Below, piece by piece: positions 12,862-22,876 of a stretch of DNA of 64,000 nucleotides. The stretch is from NCBI RefSeq assembly GCF_010093535.1, contig NW_022985167.1, positions 787,335 through 851,334 of the forward strand, written 5' to 3'. Position 1 is the first letter of the stretch; each line of letters begins with the position of its first letter. This DNA comes from Lindgomyces ingoldianus (taxonomy: Eukaryota; Ascomycota; Dothideomycetes; Pleosporales; Lindgomycetaceae). The notes under the pieces were generated by a model, which worked only from the letters and a program-made list of their open reading frames with translations, was not told where the DNA came from and did no database searches. The position numbers were made by a program, and so were the translations under genes.

Positions 12862-13947
12862 ATGACCAAGCCTCTTCCCCACCTAAGCAACGTCCTACAT
12901 GTGATCCTAGACTGGGACGGCACCCTCACCAAAAACGACACCCTCAACTCCCTTGTCGAGATAGCCAAAAACGCAAAGCCTGACACCTTCATCCCCACAA
13001 CATGGAATCTCATTTGCCGTGCCTATCTAACCGACTACGAAAAAGCACTCCAAGAACACGCAACCTTGCCTTCCAATGTATTCGAGGAGCGTAAACTGCT
13101 GAAGAAAATCGAGGCTGTAGAGCAGGCTAGTATAAACCGGCTTAACGATTCCGGTATCTTCAAGGATATTACAGCAGAACAGCTTGCGGTTGGGGCACAG
13201 AGAGCTTTCGAGAGTCGGACGGTGGAGCTAAGAGAAGGAGCTAATGAATTCTTCCGCTATATTAAAGAACGAATGGACCGACAGAAGGATGATATTGATA
13301 TCGTTAGTATTCTTAGCGTCAATTGGAGCCAGCGTTTCATCGCCGGCTGTTTACAAGCCGCATCCTCTGCTCTCGAACCGCAAACGCCAACTCGGGAGAG
13401 TATGCTTGAGGACGAGATAGACCGGAGATATGGGCTCACGCGTAACTCGGAGCTGCAAAATATTTTAACAAACAAAGCTCCTAAGTATATGGCCGAAAGC
13501 TCTGCGCCGGATTTCGTCAGAATTTACGCGAACGAGCTACAGGGGATCGAAGACGGTCTTCCATCCACCGGCTTCATCGCTTCCGAAGGAGATCATAAAA
13601 TCATCTGCAGCCACGATAAAGTGACGTATCTCCACCGTCTTCAAAAAATGAGTCCGTGCACGATGAAGCCGATTCCGATCGTTTACGTTGGAGACAGCTG
13701 GACGGATTTTGAATGTTTGCTTGCAGCTGACTTAGGCATCTGCATTAGAGATGATCCAATGACGTCTTCGCAGAGGAGGCTTGAAGATTCACTCCAGCGG
13801 TTGGGAATAGCTTGCCCATATCTGAAAGAATACAAAGAGATCGATGAATGGGGAATTGTCTGGGCTCATGACTTCTTCGAAATTAAGGAATGGGTGGAAA
13901 TTATCGAATCTAAGGCTGTGGCAATGGCTAGTTCGACGGAGAAATAA
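12862..13947 (+). CDS. HAD-superfamily hydrolase, Cto1/YCR015C-like
   Basis: Single-exon gene of 361 residues. Motif I is LDWDGTLT (about residues 17-24), giving the nucleophile Asp and the acid/base Asp of a HAD phosphatase. The C-terminal motif IV is YVGDSWTDFECLLAADLG (about residues 274-291), providing the Mg2+-binding Asp pair. The large cap between the motifs and the overall layout resemble fungal proteins related to yeast cold-tolerance protein Cto1, whose substrate is not established. No signal peptide or TM segment, so probably cytosolic. It may be a small-molecule phosphatase. Intronless, unlike most genes nearby. Confidence 0.85.
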   Translation: MTKPLPHLSNVLHVILDWDGTLTKNDTLNSLVEIAKNAKPDTFIPTTWNLICRAYLTDYEKALQEHATLPSNVFEERKLLKKIEAVEQASINRLNDSGIFKDITAEQLAVGAQRAFESRTVELREGANEFFRYIKERMDRQKDDIDIVSILSVNWSQRFIAGCLQAASSALEPQTPTRESMLEDEIDRRYGLTRNSELQNILTNKAPKYMAESSAPDFVRIYANELQGIEDGLPSTGFIASEGDHKIICSHDKVTYLHRLQKMSPCTMKPIPIVYVGDSWTDFECLLAADLGICIRDDPMTSSQRRLEDSLQRLGIACPYLKEYKEIDEWGIVWAHDFFEIKEWVEIIESKAVAMASSTEK

Positions 13948-13979
13948 GGTAACTTGTGTACGTAGTTGACGTCACTGAG

Positions 13980-15358
13980 TTAGTCTACCGTCCAATGGCG
14001 TCCACGAAAAGACTCCAGATTAGACGGGGTTGAATCGCTCAATCTTCTTCCTCTCCTTGTCGCATTCGAGCCCCTTACTATTAATAAATATTTCGATGTA
14101 ACGCTCCCCGATGGCCCTCCACTGCTCAACTTCCATCCCCCTAAGCACAGGACCCTTCCTCCGGGCAACACAACAATCATATCACCCGATATCATACTAG
14201 CAGGCCCAAGACCTAAATGGCCAGAATATGTGGTGAAGGTCCGGCAGTGGAGGAGAGGTGTAAATGCTGCCATGTGTCTCGCCGGATCCAGTTCCTTGTG
14301 AAGCAGATCTGACGGGGAAATTGCGGATCGAGTACGAGAGTGGGGCAGAGAGAGTAAACGAGAAAAATGCGGGCTCAAAGCATCCGTTAACGCAGGTAGT
14401 ATCAATGCAGTTGTTGTCAATGTTAAAAGGATGTGATTCTATTTCAGTACTGTGGGAATACTCTGCATTAAACCGACGTCGGTCGCGGATTCAGGTCTCT
14501 TCGGCTGAGTAGCTTATAACTTGTAAGAAGACTTTGAAATATTCAAGAGATTCGTTGTGTGCGTCTCTTTTGTCAGATCTAATGCCCGCTGTCTGGCGAG
14601 AGAGACCACTCGAGCTATGGCTTCTGCGTACAAGTGTGTGAGATGTGTGGGGCACATACTGCATAGTCCCTTAACCTGCTCGAGGACCTTAAGGTGGGGC
14701 TCGGCAGCGAGAATTTTGGAAGAATGATGTTCGTCTGGATACTACGGGTAGGCATGTTTCCTCCAAGCTAATGCAAATTCCCTTGAGGGTGGAGGATGTC
14801 GAAGGGTGTACAAGAGTTGATGGAAACGCGAAGATATTTCGAAGCTTCGTTGAATTTCTCTACCAGCGTTCTCCACCCTCCTGTGTTTTGGGGCACGGTG
14901 TTTGCACTTAAGATTGTGCTGTGAGGTAAATCCCACCGAGATACCCAAGAAGGGGATTCAGGACCCTGGGCGGTGTGACTGGCTTCAGTGGCTCTATTAG
15001 CCTAGGACAGTATGAGCAGATTCCGCGTTTTCTTGATACAGGACATTATCACATTTAGGTAGATATCCCATAGTCGCCTCCAGTAATTCGGCGCTAATGT
15101 AGAAAGTCGCTGGCCTGGAGCTCCGGTTTTTCTAGCAAGACTGAGCAATGAGACCACTCTATCTCTGGGATCCACCGCCTGAAAGGGCTTGTTGAATGAA
15201 GCAGAGCCGGTAGCTCCCAGACATTCTAGGTTGGCGATATATCCGAGATGCTGTTGGTGAGTTGTAGCCGTACCTGGCACTATATTGGAAAGGCTAAAGA
15301 TGCTCACAAAATAGCCGGTTCGCCTTTGGATATCATAACTTCTTAAACGATCCAGCAT
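13980..15358 (-). pseudogene. Remnant of a HET-domain (heterokaryon incompatibility) protein
   Basis: Two separated minus-strand blocks look like pieces of one HET protein. The upstream block (15358-15002) has AVDPRDRVVSLLSLA followed by LAPNYWRRLWDIYLNVI, matching the (A)xDPRDRxYxLLGL...PDY...VY part after the HET domain. The downstream block (14420-13980) has GHLGLGPASMISGDMIVVLPGG, matching the C-terminal GxxGLxPxxxxxGDxVxVLxGG motif. The 580 bp between them is full of stops in all frames I followed, and no N-terminal HET domain is seen. The left end of a hAT transposon begins 157 bp upstream (higher coordinate), so insertion may have destroyed the 5' part. HET proteins trigger cell death after fusion of unlike strains; this copy appears dead. 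Confidence 0.62.
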
Positions 15359-15507
15359 CTCTCAAATTAGGGTGGTGCTAGAAATTCAGCCATCGCTGGC
15401 CACTTTAATAACACAGAGAGTAAATTATCTGATCCTGATCCGGCATGCTGAATGAACGGAGCCAAATACCTCGTAAAACGGAATTCCCAACCCCAAATTT
15501 CTGCAGT

Positions 15508-15515
15508 GTTTGGTC
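15508..15515. repeat. Left 8-bp target-site duplication of hAT
   Basis: GTTTGGTC directly before the left inverted repeat. An identical octamer follows the right inverted repeat at 18580-18587. Eight-base duplications are diagnostic of hAT transposases. Confidence 0.93.
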
Positions 15516-15545
15516 CAGCGCTTCCAACCGTACGTACTACGACTC
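15516..15545 (+). repeat. hAT left terminal inverted repeat
   Basis: Begins CAGCGCTTCCAACCGTACGT. About 30 bp match the reverse complement of the right end with two mismatches, the first 21 being identical. Further copies of ACGTAC/TACGG-like words within the next 130 bp look like subterminal transposase-binding repeats. Confidence 0.92.
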
Positions 15546-15930
15546 AGAAAAGTGAATAGTTACGGTCACGAGAGCCGTACAAACGTAAGAGGATTGTCAA
15601 TCGTAACGTACGACTGAGAGAGGTCCCCTTACGGTCTGTAATACGTCTTAGAAAGTCGATTTTTCCTAGTAATATAGGACCTGATTGGACATCCATGGGC
15701 AAGCGTCGGGAGGGCGTTTGAGGGGGCGTTTTTGAGTAACAATGGGTGAAAACTCTGTCGTGTGCTACGAGCAAGGATGCGTTGGAGAGGGGGGGCTAGG
15801 GTATTAGATCCTATGCAAATAGTTAATTTTTTTGCGCTCTATATTGTCCTGAAGTCATAATTTGCCATTCTTACCTATTATGAGCTAATTGTCTTAATTC
15901 CTCCAGCGTGGCAGGCGTACAGCCTCATCC

Positions 15931-15960
15931 TAAGCTAGCTCCTTCTAAGCTAGCTCCTTC
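15931..15960. repeat. Two perfect tandem copies of a 15-nt unit
   Basis: The unit TAAGCTAGCTCCTTC occurs twice head-to-tail just inside the AT-rich body of the hAT element. Confidence 0.85.
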
Positions 15961-18549
15961 TAACAAGCTGAGGTAGCTTATTACGCTAGTTCTTGTTGTC
16001 TTGCTTACTTAAAGGCCTTATTGTCCTCTCTATCTGTTAGCTCTTGTGATAGGACGCTAGTAGTTAAATCTACAAGAGAGTTCCTAGCTAACAATTATCT
16101 TAATAATAGCGTGAACTTCCCTATTAAGTAGGATAACCTCTGGCTAATAAACAAGAAGCTCTTACTAGAGAGGCTTGGTTACTGCGTTAAACACAAGAGC
16201 CAGCTTTGCGGGAATTGTCCTGTTTCCTCTATATAGCGGCATGGGGCAGATTTAGCGTACAAGGACAATGAAGGCGTCCTTTTAAGGCTTTAGTTGTGCA
16301 AGAGATGCCACACGCAGGGCCTCTAGGCTAGGGTGAAGAAGGTTAACAGCTACAACTATATTGTTAGCTATCTTAGGAAGGAGCACTAAGTTAATGCTAA
16401 TAGGAGTCTTTTACCTAACAGGCTACAGCTTTTAGCTAATCCCTTTAATGTTGCTTATAAGGTTGCTAGAGGGGGGCATATTATTGCTTATACTGTCTGG
16501 CAGGAGGAGTCTTTGCAGAAGGCAGTTGTTAACTAGGTAATCTTTTACAATATTTCCTTTGCTAAGGCCTTATTAGCTAAACTTTAGGGCATTGTTTTTT
16601 AGAACTGCGCTAACCTTCTCTGCGCCCTCTTATTGTTGCCTACTACATATTCTTTATACATAAATTCTAGAGTTGTAGAGCAAAAGCAGGAGATTTAAAC
16701 AGTACTAAGGATGGCCTAGTTAAAGGTTGCGTTAAGTGTTAATATATAGACTTTGCTAAACTACCTCTCCTTCCTTAGGGTGGTGGCTTATTTTATTAGT
16801 AAGTTGGCAATTCCCTAGCACTAGCGCCTTAGCAGCTTAAAAACCTTATAATAATTAACTATGTAAAAATAGATAGCAACTACTAGCACTAAGACCTACT
16901 TATTAGCTTTTAAAACCTTTATAGCGACTATATAGAGGCAAATTAAGCGTATGAGATTGCTGCTGTTATCTACAACTTTAAAATTACGTTAAAATTCTAT
17001 TGTTTAGTTGCTAATAACGCATTAAATAATAATAAAGAAACTATTACTAACCTTACTAGGCACATTAACATGCTGCTCACCTCTGAGCACTGTATACGCT
17101 GTGGTGGTTATACAATCTAGCTAGTTGTTAAGGCAGTGATATACAGCAAAGGGCTTAGTGCTTTTAAGACTAAGCTAGCCTAAGCTGCTCCCTAGGATTA
17201 GTTTGATATATACTGCTGGCATGAAGTTGTAGGCAAGCTTTATAATTTTGTGAACGCAGTGTTAGCATCACACAAACGCTAGGAGGCCTTTATAACATAT
17301 TAGGCTACTGTTAACACTAACAACCTTTTCTAGAGCTTTAGAACTCTTTCTCTTATATAAGATAGCAGTGTCTGCTAGCATTTAGTATATCTTATGCTAT
17401 TACGCTGTTACAAGCTTAAAACAACTATCACAATGTTTATCTAGAAGTAGAGAGGCACTAATAATAATAACTCTACCACGCCTAGCATCTCTGCTCTCAC
17501 TAAGGTGATAACTAAGGATAAGTAGAAGGAAGTAGACTGCCTTTGTAAGTTCCTTAAGGTCTTTTACTCTATAACTAAGAGGATTAAGGGCAATAGTAAG
17601 TACAGGTCTTTTTAAATAATAATTATTAATCTCTAGCACTTATACAATAAACTTTATAAGGTGCAGGAGGAGGTAAAGCATAAAGATAAGAGCTCCTACC
17701 TTAAGAATAGCATATTGTATGGCATTAAGAAGTTGACGTTATACTAGGGTAAGTTTGTCCTAGAACCCCCTATATTTTATTACTGCGTTGTAACTATACT
17801 TAACCCTTAACTTTGTCTTATTTAGTTTAAGGATTATTAGAGAAAGCACTTATTATAGCACAAGAAGGCTAAGGTCTTAATAAAGGCTATTTTCTAGTAG
17901 TATGTTAATGCAGAGGCTAAGGCTAAGGTTAACAAGGATAACCCCTCTTAGCTGCCCTAGCGTTGTAAGTTACCTAGTAGCAACTATTACAATAATAGAT
18001 TTAAAAAGACTCTCTTTATAAACATCTCTCTCCTTACTAGCAATTGCTTATATAAAAGGCAGCGGAAAACTTTAGAGTTGCAGCAGTATTATAACTCTTA
18101 TTAGGAGGACTTTGCTATGGCTAAGGACAACAGCCCCTTGTTTGCGGATCCTCTTACATAGTAGACAAAAGTAGGATGTTTCTCCTACCCTACGCTCTTT
18201 AAAATTGCCCTTGATTTCCTCTCTATCCTGTGTACGTCCTGCGACTGCGAGAGAGCCTTCTCTAGTAGGAGAAGGACTTGCCACTTTAACAGAAACTGCC
18301 TTTTTAGAGAGATAATTAAGGCTTTTTAATTGTAGAAGAACTAGCTCTGTTAGAGAGTAATTTACTCTAAGCTCTTAGCTCTCTTAGATTATATTTGTTC
18401 TAGCGTTACGTTGTAACTTCTGCTAAGTTGTTAAGCTGTACAAGGATTCTTAATTATTATAGTTAAGACTTGTAAGTGGTCCTCATGTTAATTGTATAGT
18501 AGAAACGTACTAAGATAGTCAGACGTAACGTCCCGGATTTGGTCGAGTC

Positions 18550-18579
18550 GAATCGTATTACGTACGGTTGGAAGCGCTG
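18550..18579 (-). repeat. hAT right terminal inverted repeat
   Basis: Reverse complement begins CAGCGCTTCCAACCGTACGT, identical to the left end over 21 bases. It ends immediately before the second GTTTGGTC at 18580-18587. Confidence 0.92.
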
Positions 18580-18587
18580 GTTTGGTC
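18580..18587. repeat. Right 8-bp target-site duplication of hAT
   Basis: GTTTGGTC, identical to the octamer at 15508-15515. Confidence 0.93.
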
Positions 18588-20370
18588 AGGGACTGACGAA
18601 GATATATATAGATCTGGGCGACCCAGAACCTCTCCTCCCGCAAACAGTTGCTATACTTCTGTAACCGTTACAACCATTGTTCAAGGAGGGGGGTCACCTT
18701 CAACAGCTAGCAGTTGGGTCAGATGCGCTCGTTCTGACCGGATTTACCCCAGCAATAATTCAGTCTTCAAATAGTAGAGGGTCGCGCAGACAGAACATCG
18801 TCATTTTTGCACAGAAGTTGCGAACGTGTGGCTTTAATCTTGACTAGTCGAAACGAGGACTGGGCCAGTAGTTCTTCATACTCATATCTGTCGATGGGAC
18901 AGTGCTTTGAGCTTATCAAAGAAACCCTCTGCTTCTGCCCCGGCCGCGTTTATTGAGTTGAGGGATTCTAGAGAACTACCCAAAGGAGGTAGATTATGTA
19001 AAGGGACGGCGCAGTCTTGGATTTGATTATATTGTAGTTCAAGTGAGTTCGGGGAGACTCTCCGCACAGATTCGGATTTCCAATACAAACGAGCTTAGTT
19101 CGTGACAGCGTCCTGCCTGAAAGAGCCTGGCATTGAAGGCGTGCCGGCGATAGCATTATAATGTGCCGTTTGAGGGTCTTCAATGATCACTTCGCTTAAT
19201 ATATGGAGTTGCCTTGCGAGCTCAGACTGGATCTAAGCTATGGCTAGTGAAAAGTTTAGCCTACCAGTGGAGAGGGAGGGGAGGGGAAGAGAAAAAAACC
19301 CGATACCTTTAATGACCTCGATGAGAAGGTGTGCAACAATAAAGGCTGCGATGGAGAAGGAAATAATTGCTCGACATCGTTGTCACATTAATCCTTAGCC
19401 ACAATGAAGGACAAAGAATTAAGGACCTTGGAAAGCTAACATACAACACGCGAAGTGTTTGCCCGCCAACTTATAATACCGCTTATACGCTCTCCCTGGC
19501 TCTTCATACGCTTCAAATGACCTCCCAAGCGGCCATGCGACTGGAGCATCCTTCCCTGCGACCGCATTCTTGATCCGGTCTCCAATTGAGAGCCCTGATT
19601 GATAAACTCTACAAATGTCTTGAACAAAGTATTTCATCTCAGGTTCCTCATTGATCAAGTCTGAGGAGTGTTGCATCCCATGATACCTTTGCTAATGGCG
19701 ATGAAGTGGAGCTGGAGTAGTGGTAACGGATGAAGAGAAACGCCGATCTCAGCCCCATCAGGCTAGTGCAGGCGAAAGCGTGAAAGCATCGAACTCGGGT
19801 TTGGCAGGCATTAGTCTATTCTGACATGCAGACGGGATGACCGTTTCGTGCATACCCATTTCGTTCCGCATCGTGAAGGTTTAGGCTTGTTGACTGAAGC
19901 TGATCTCAGCGAATGATTCGCCGTGTGAGTAACAGAAGTTCATGGAAGGCAGATTGCGGCTCTTTCTCAAGGCTAGAAATGGATTGTTGATCGATCGAGC
20001 GCGTTTCGAAGATGTCTAAAATGAACGAGTGCACATTTCATAGACATCAGACTATCTATTATTACCACGGACCCTTCAATTCCAGGCGTCCGCTCAACAG
20101 CGCAATGTGAAGGGTAAGGCTTACTAACCGACGTGGTATACAAAGAAGGAAATATACACGTTTTAGGGATTATGACGGATGCCGAAGTAGAAGTTGCCCA
20201 GAGATAGATACCTCTGAAATCTATCTCCTCTGTAGATTTCTAGCGCCCCAAGGTTGTCGAAAACATTTACACACTTCCACCTGCTTGAGTCACCCTGCAC
20301 CCCTCTGCCCTGAAGTCCATCTCCAAGCCCACTTGATATTCCTCTACTACAGAATCGACACGGGGTATAT
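18588..20370. other. Gene-poor interval right of the hAT element
   Basis: About 1.8 kb with no supported gene. Minus-strand frames at 18882-19088 and 19419-19676 are short and not recognised. I could not find the missing N-terminal HET domain here, so continuity with the HET remnant on the other side of the transposon is not shown. Confidence 0.45.
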
Positions 20371-20622
20371 TTATGCCTTCGCGGCTCTACGGGCGGCGAT
20401 CTGAGAAGACGATTAGGTTATCGTCCTGTGCAAATAGTCTCTGGCCTGCTAGGTACTTACCTTTTTCTGTATGAAAAGGCCGAATAGAAGGAGAGCGACG
20501 GCACCAACAATACAGAAGACGAGAATGACACCGGGCTCCTTGGCAGCCCAGTTCTTTCGCTTCATGAGCTGGCGGACGACGACCTCACTGCGCGCGACGA
20601 GAGACATGTCAACTGCGGCCAT
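20371..20622 (-). CDS. Small single-pass membrane protein (63 residues), conserved-looking hypothetical
   Basis: Two minus-strand exons, 20622-20461 and 20400-20371, are joined across a 60-nt intron with GTAAGT donor and CTCAG acceptor. The product is 63 residues. A charged N-terminal half contains RSEVVVRQLMKRKNWAAKEP. One hydrophobic segment follows (GVILVFCIVGAVALLLFGLF, about residues 31-50). The tail is short and basic (IQKKIAARRAAKA), and its last nine residues come from the tiny second exon. The layout (cytosolic amphipathic part, one TM helix, positive tail) suggests a small protein of an internal membrane, possibly mitochondrion or ER. I do not recognise a named family. An upstream in-frame ATG at 20688 is less likely because the ATG at 20622 begins the coherent protein. 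Confidence 0.7.
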
Positions 20623-22876
20623 TGCGACGATTTTGCTTTCTGGACCTATTGTTAGCGAGACTAGTAGAATTGAAACCATTTGGAACAATCAATAACATAA
20701 TGTGCAAGAAAAAGTTTCCAGAAAGGCTTCAGTCTTGAGTATATATGTGCAAGGGTTGGCGCAGCTTCTTGTCTGCCAGGGGACGATGCGAATTCGGCCA
20801 GGACGCATGCCTATGGCCTCGAAATGCGGAATCCTGCATACCTTTGCGATTTAAATCGGTTCTCTTGAAGATCTAAAGGGATTGTCTTTGGGTTGAAGCT
20901 TTCCAGATAGCTGTTTGGAGAAGGCGAAGCTGGTCAGCGCAACAAATCCGCAAAACGTCGCGCGTCGATGAGATGGAGTGGACTCGAGGGGAAGATGAAA
21001 GAGATCATGGAAAGTGAGATGCTTAGTAGTTTGAAGTCGGTTATCAACCTTCAAGCCTGCGGTTCACCGAAAATTCTGCATCGATGCGGCATTTTGTTTG
21101 AGCGTCTTGTTTGGCTGCGTGGGACCGGCGGCGGGACTTCCGGGAAGTGCTCACGGGACCAATTGAGGTTGGAGAAGCTTGGGAATAGTACTTACTTGAA
21201 GTATGAAGCTTTGGAAGCGCGATTGGAGACGATCTAGCAGAGTGGAGAGTGAGAGCGATCGCGACGTGCGAGTGAAGCGGAAGAGGTTGGACAGTGACCT
21301 GCTGTTGAAGGCTGAGGAGCTTAGACGCTAGCGGGGGCCAATGAGGCGATAGCGGGGCTGCCAAAAGGAATGATGAATCTGCACGGTGACAATTGAGTGA
21401 TCGGCAAAACACAACGTCCACGGGTCTTGTACCTCGACCAAGACTCTTGGACCGATCATCATCGAGGAAGGAAGTATTGAATTGATATTTCTTACTGTCC
21501 ATCCCCCCATGCTTGCCATCGCCCCTAAGCTATGCTGGTGCAGTGCCAACAGTTGAGAGCACCGGAGCAGCCTGACTTCACAGCCGAGCTGGGTGGAGCC
21601 GAGTTGAGCGGGCCTGCATGGGATGAGCTGTCGCTAAGCCTGTTGTGTCTTTGCGAAGGCTTATCTTTCACAACGATGAGCCGCCTTATGTATCCGAAGC
21701 CGCCAGCGAACTTTTTAAGCAGCTCGGAAATGCCTCATATCTTGGCCGGCCTGTTCCTACGTGCGCCTCTAATCCATGTCGCGGAAGTGTGTGGAATGGT
21801 GATTGAACCTGCGGCAGGGATCGCTGCACAAGCTTTCCTCACTAGCGCCAAGTCTGGGGACGAGTATTGGCATCATCTCTTTCGAAAGGACCCGCGGCTT
21901 CTTTAACCTTATTTCTTTGCCTATGCAACCGTCGGACCTGAGGATACAACATGCCCATGGCTCACTCAACGGCGCTGCTACTGACATGTGGCCTGCGAGA
22001 AGTCATACTGGCCTTGGGAACCCCCACCTGTCGTACCATTCGATAAACCAGCTTCTCGCGGAGATACTGCTCGACGGCTGTTGCTAGATCTCTGCTCCTT
22101 GTTTCAGATTAAGTCAAAACTATCCTTCTGACGCCAACTATGTCCAGGTTGTCGTATTTGAAGGCTTCGCCGTCACACCTGTTGTCACCTACATCGGGTG
22201 TGACCTGCGGCTTCTCTGGTGTAGCGTCGCACTTCTCCATCGCCAAGCCCTTCGTGTTCGGATACACTTGCTCTATTTAAACGTATTCTCTGTCTAGCAA
22301 GCTAATTACGAAAATATAGAGAGAAGACTGGACCATTATCCACCCCTATAAGATTATAGCTTGGAATTGTTTTATCCTCCACAAAATAGTATGCGTAGAG
22401 GGTGTGCCGCATTGCGATAGGGTATGGCTTCGATCTGATATGGTTTCCCAAAGCAAGATTGTCTGAAAGATTCGATTCTTCCCGACTAGCTTGCTCTAAT
22501 ATACAATTCTCAACGAACATGTAAGTGAAGGCAGACCTAGGTGTTGGACATTTCCGATATTAGTATTCATCTAGGCCTCCGTCTCTTTCCATTTGATGGT
22601 GACCGTATCCGCTGGAGAAGAGTCGGAAATTTTGTGACTGCCACTGGGCAGTGTTTGACGATACATTGAACTACACACGAAAGAGTGAAGAATCGCCGGC
22701 GAATACAATGGCAGCCACAGATGGTCCTCGTAGTAGCGATGCCGGCGAATAATAAAGAGAAGGTGCCTTTCCAAGGGGCAGTGAGAGGAGAGTACGTGGG
22801 TATGAACATAAGGCCCCAGTGTGCTAGAGGGGGCAGGAAGATAGGGCAGTGAAAGGCAGTCGCGAGACAAGTGACG
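20623..22876. other. Intergenic, no supported gene
   Basis: About 2.25 kb between the microprotein and the TPR/MYND protein. Frames at 21044-21502 (-) and 21532-21906 (+) overlap one another's strands and show no domain or typical composition. The last few hundred bases are likely the promoter of the downstream gene. Confidence 0.45.

Larger units (their letters stand above)
15516..18579 (+). mobile_element. hAT-family DNA transposon, structurally complete, coding region dead
   Basis: A 3064-bp element bounded by inverted repeats that start CAG and flanked by an exact 8-bp duplication. The body is strongly AT/TA-rich and gene-dead, but a plus-strand transposase is still legible between stops. 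Two CxxC knuckles with following histidines lie at about 16200-16390 (BED-like zinc finger). A block resembling the hAT D-x-W-[ST] region (ALSVNI*TLLNYLSFLRVV) lies at about 16730-16790. A C-terminal dimerisation domain at about 18080-18290 reads DPLT**TKV, FSYPTLFKIALDFLSI and CERAFSS. The two stops TAG TAG at 18159-18164 stand exactly where hAT proteins have WW. Stops are mainly TAG/TAA replacing expected Trp/Gln, as CpA-to-TpA mutation would produce. It cannot make its own transposase. Confidence 0.93.

Noticed and set aside
15780..18480. AT-rich block considered as an LTR retrotransposon or centromere-like region
   Set aside because: No long terminal repeats or reverse-transcriptase motifs; legible hAT transposase blocks and hAT ends explain it.
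21044..21906. ORFs of 152 (-) and 124 (+) codons between the microprotein and the TPR/MYND gene
   Set aside because: No domain, no intron support and unlikely residue composition.
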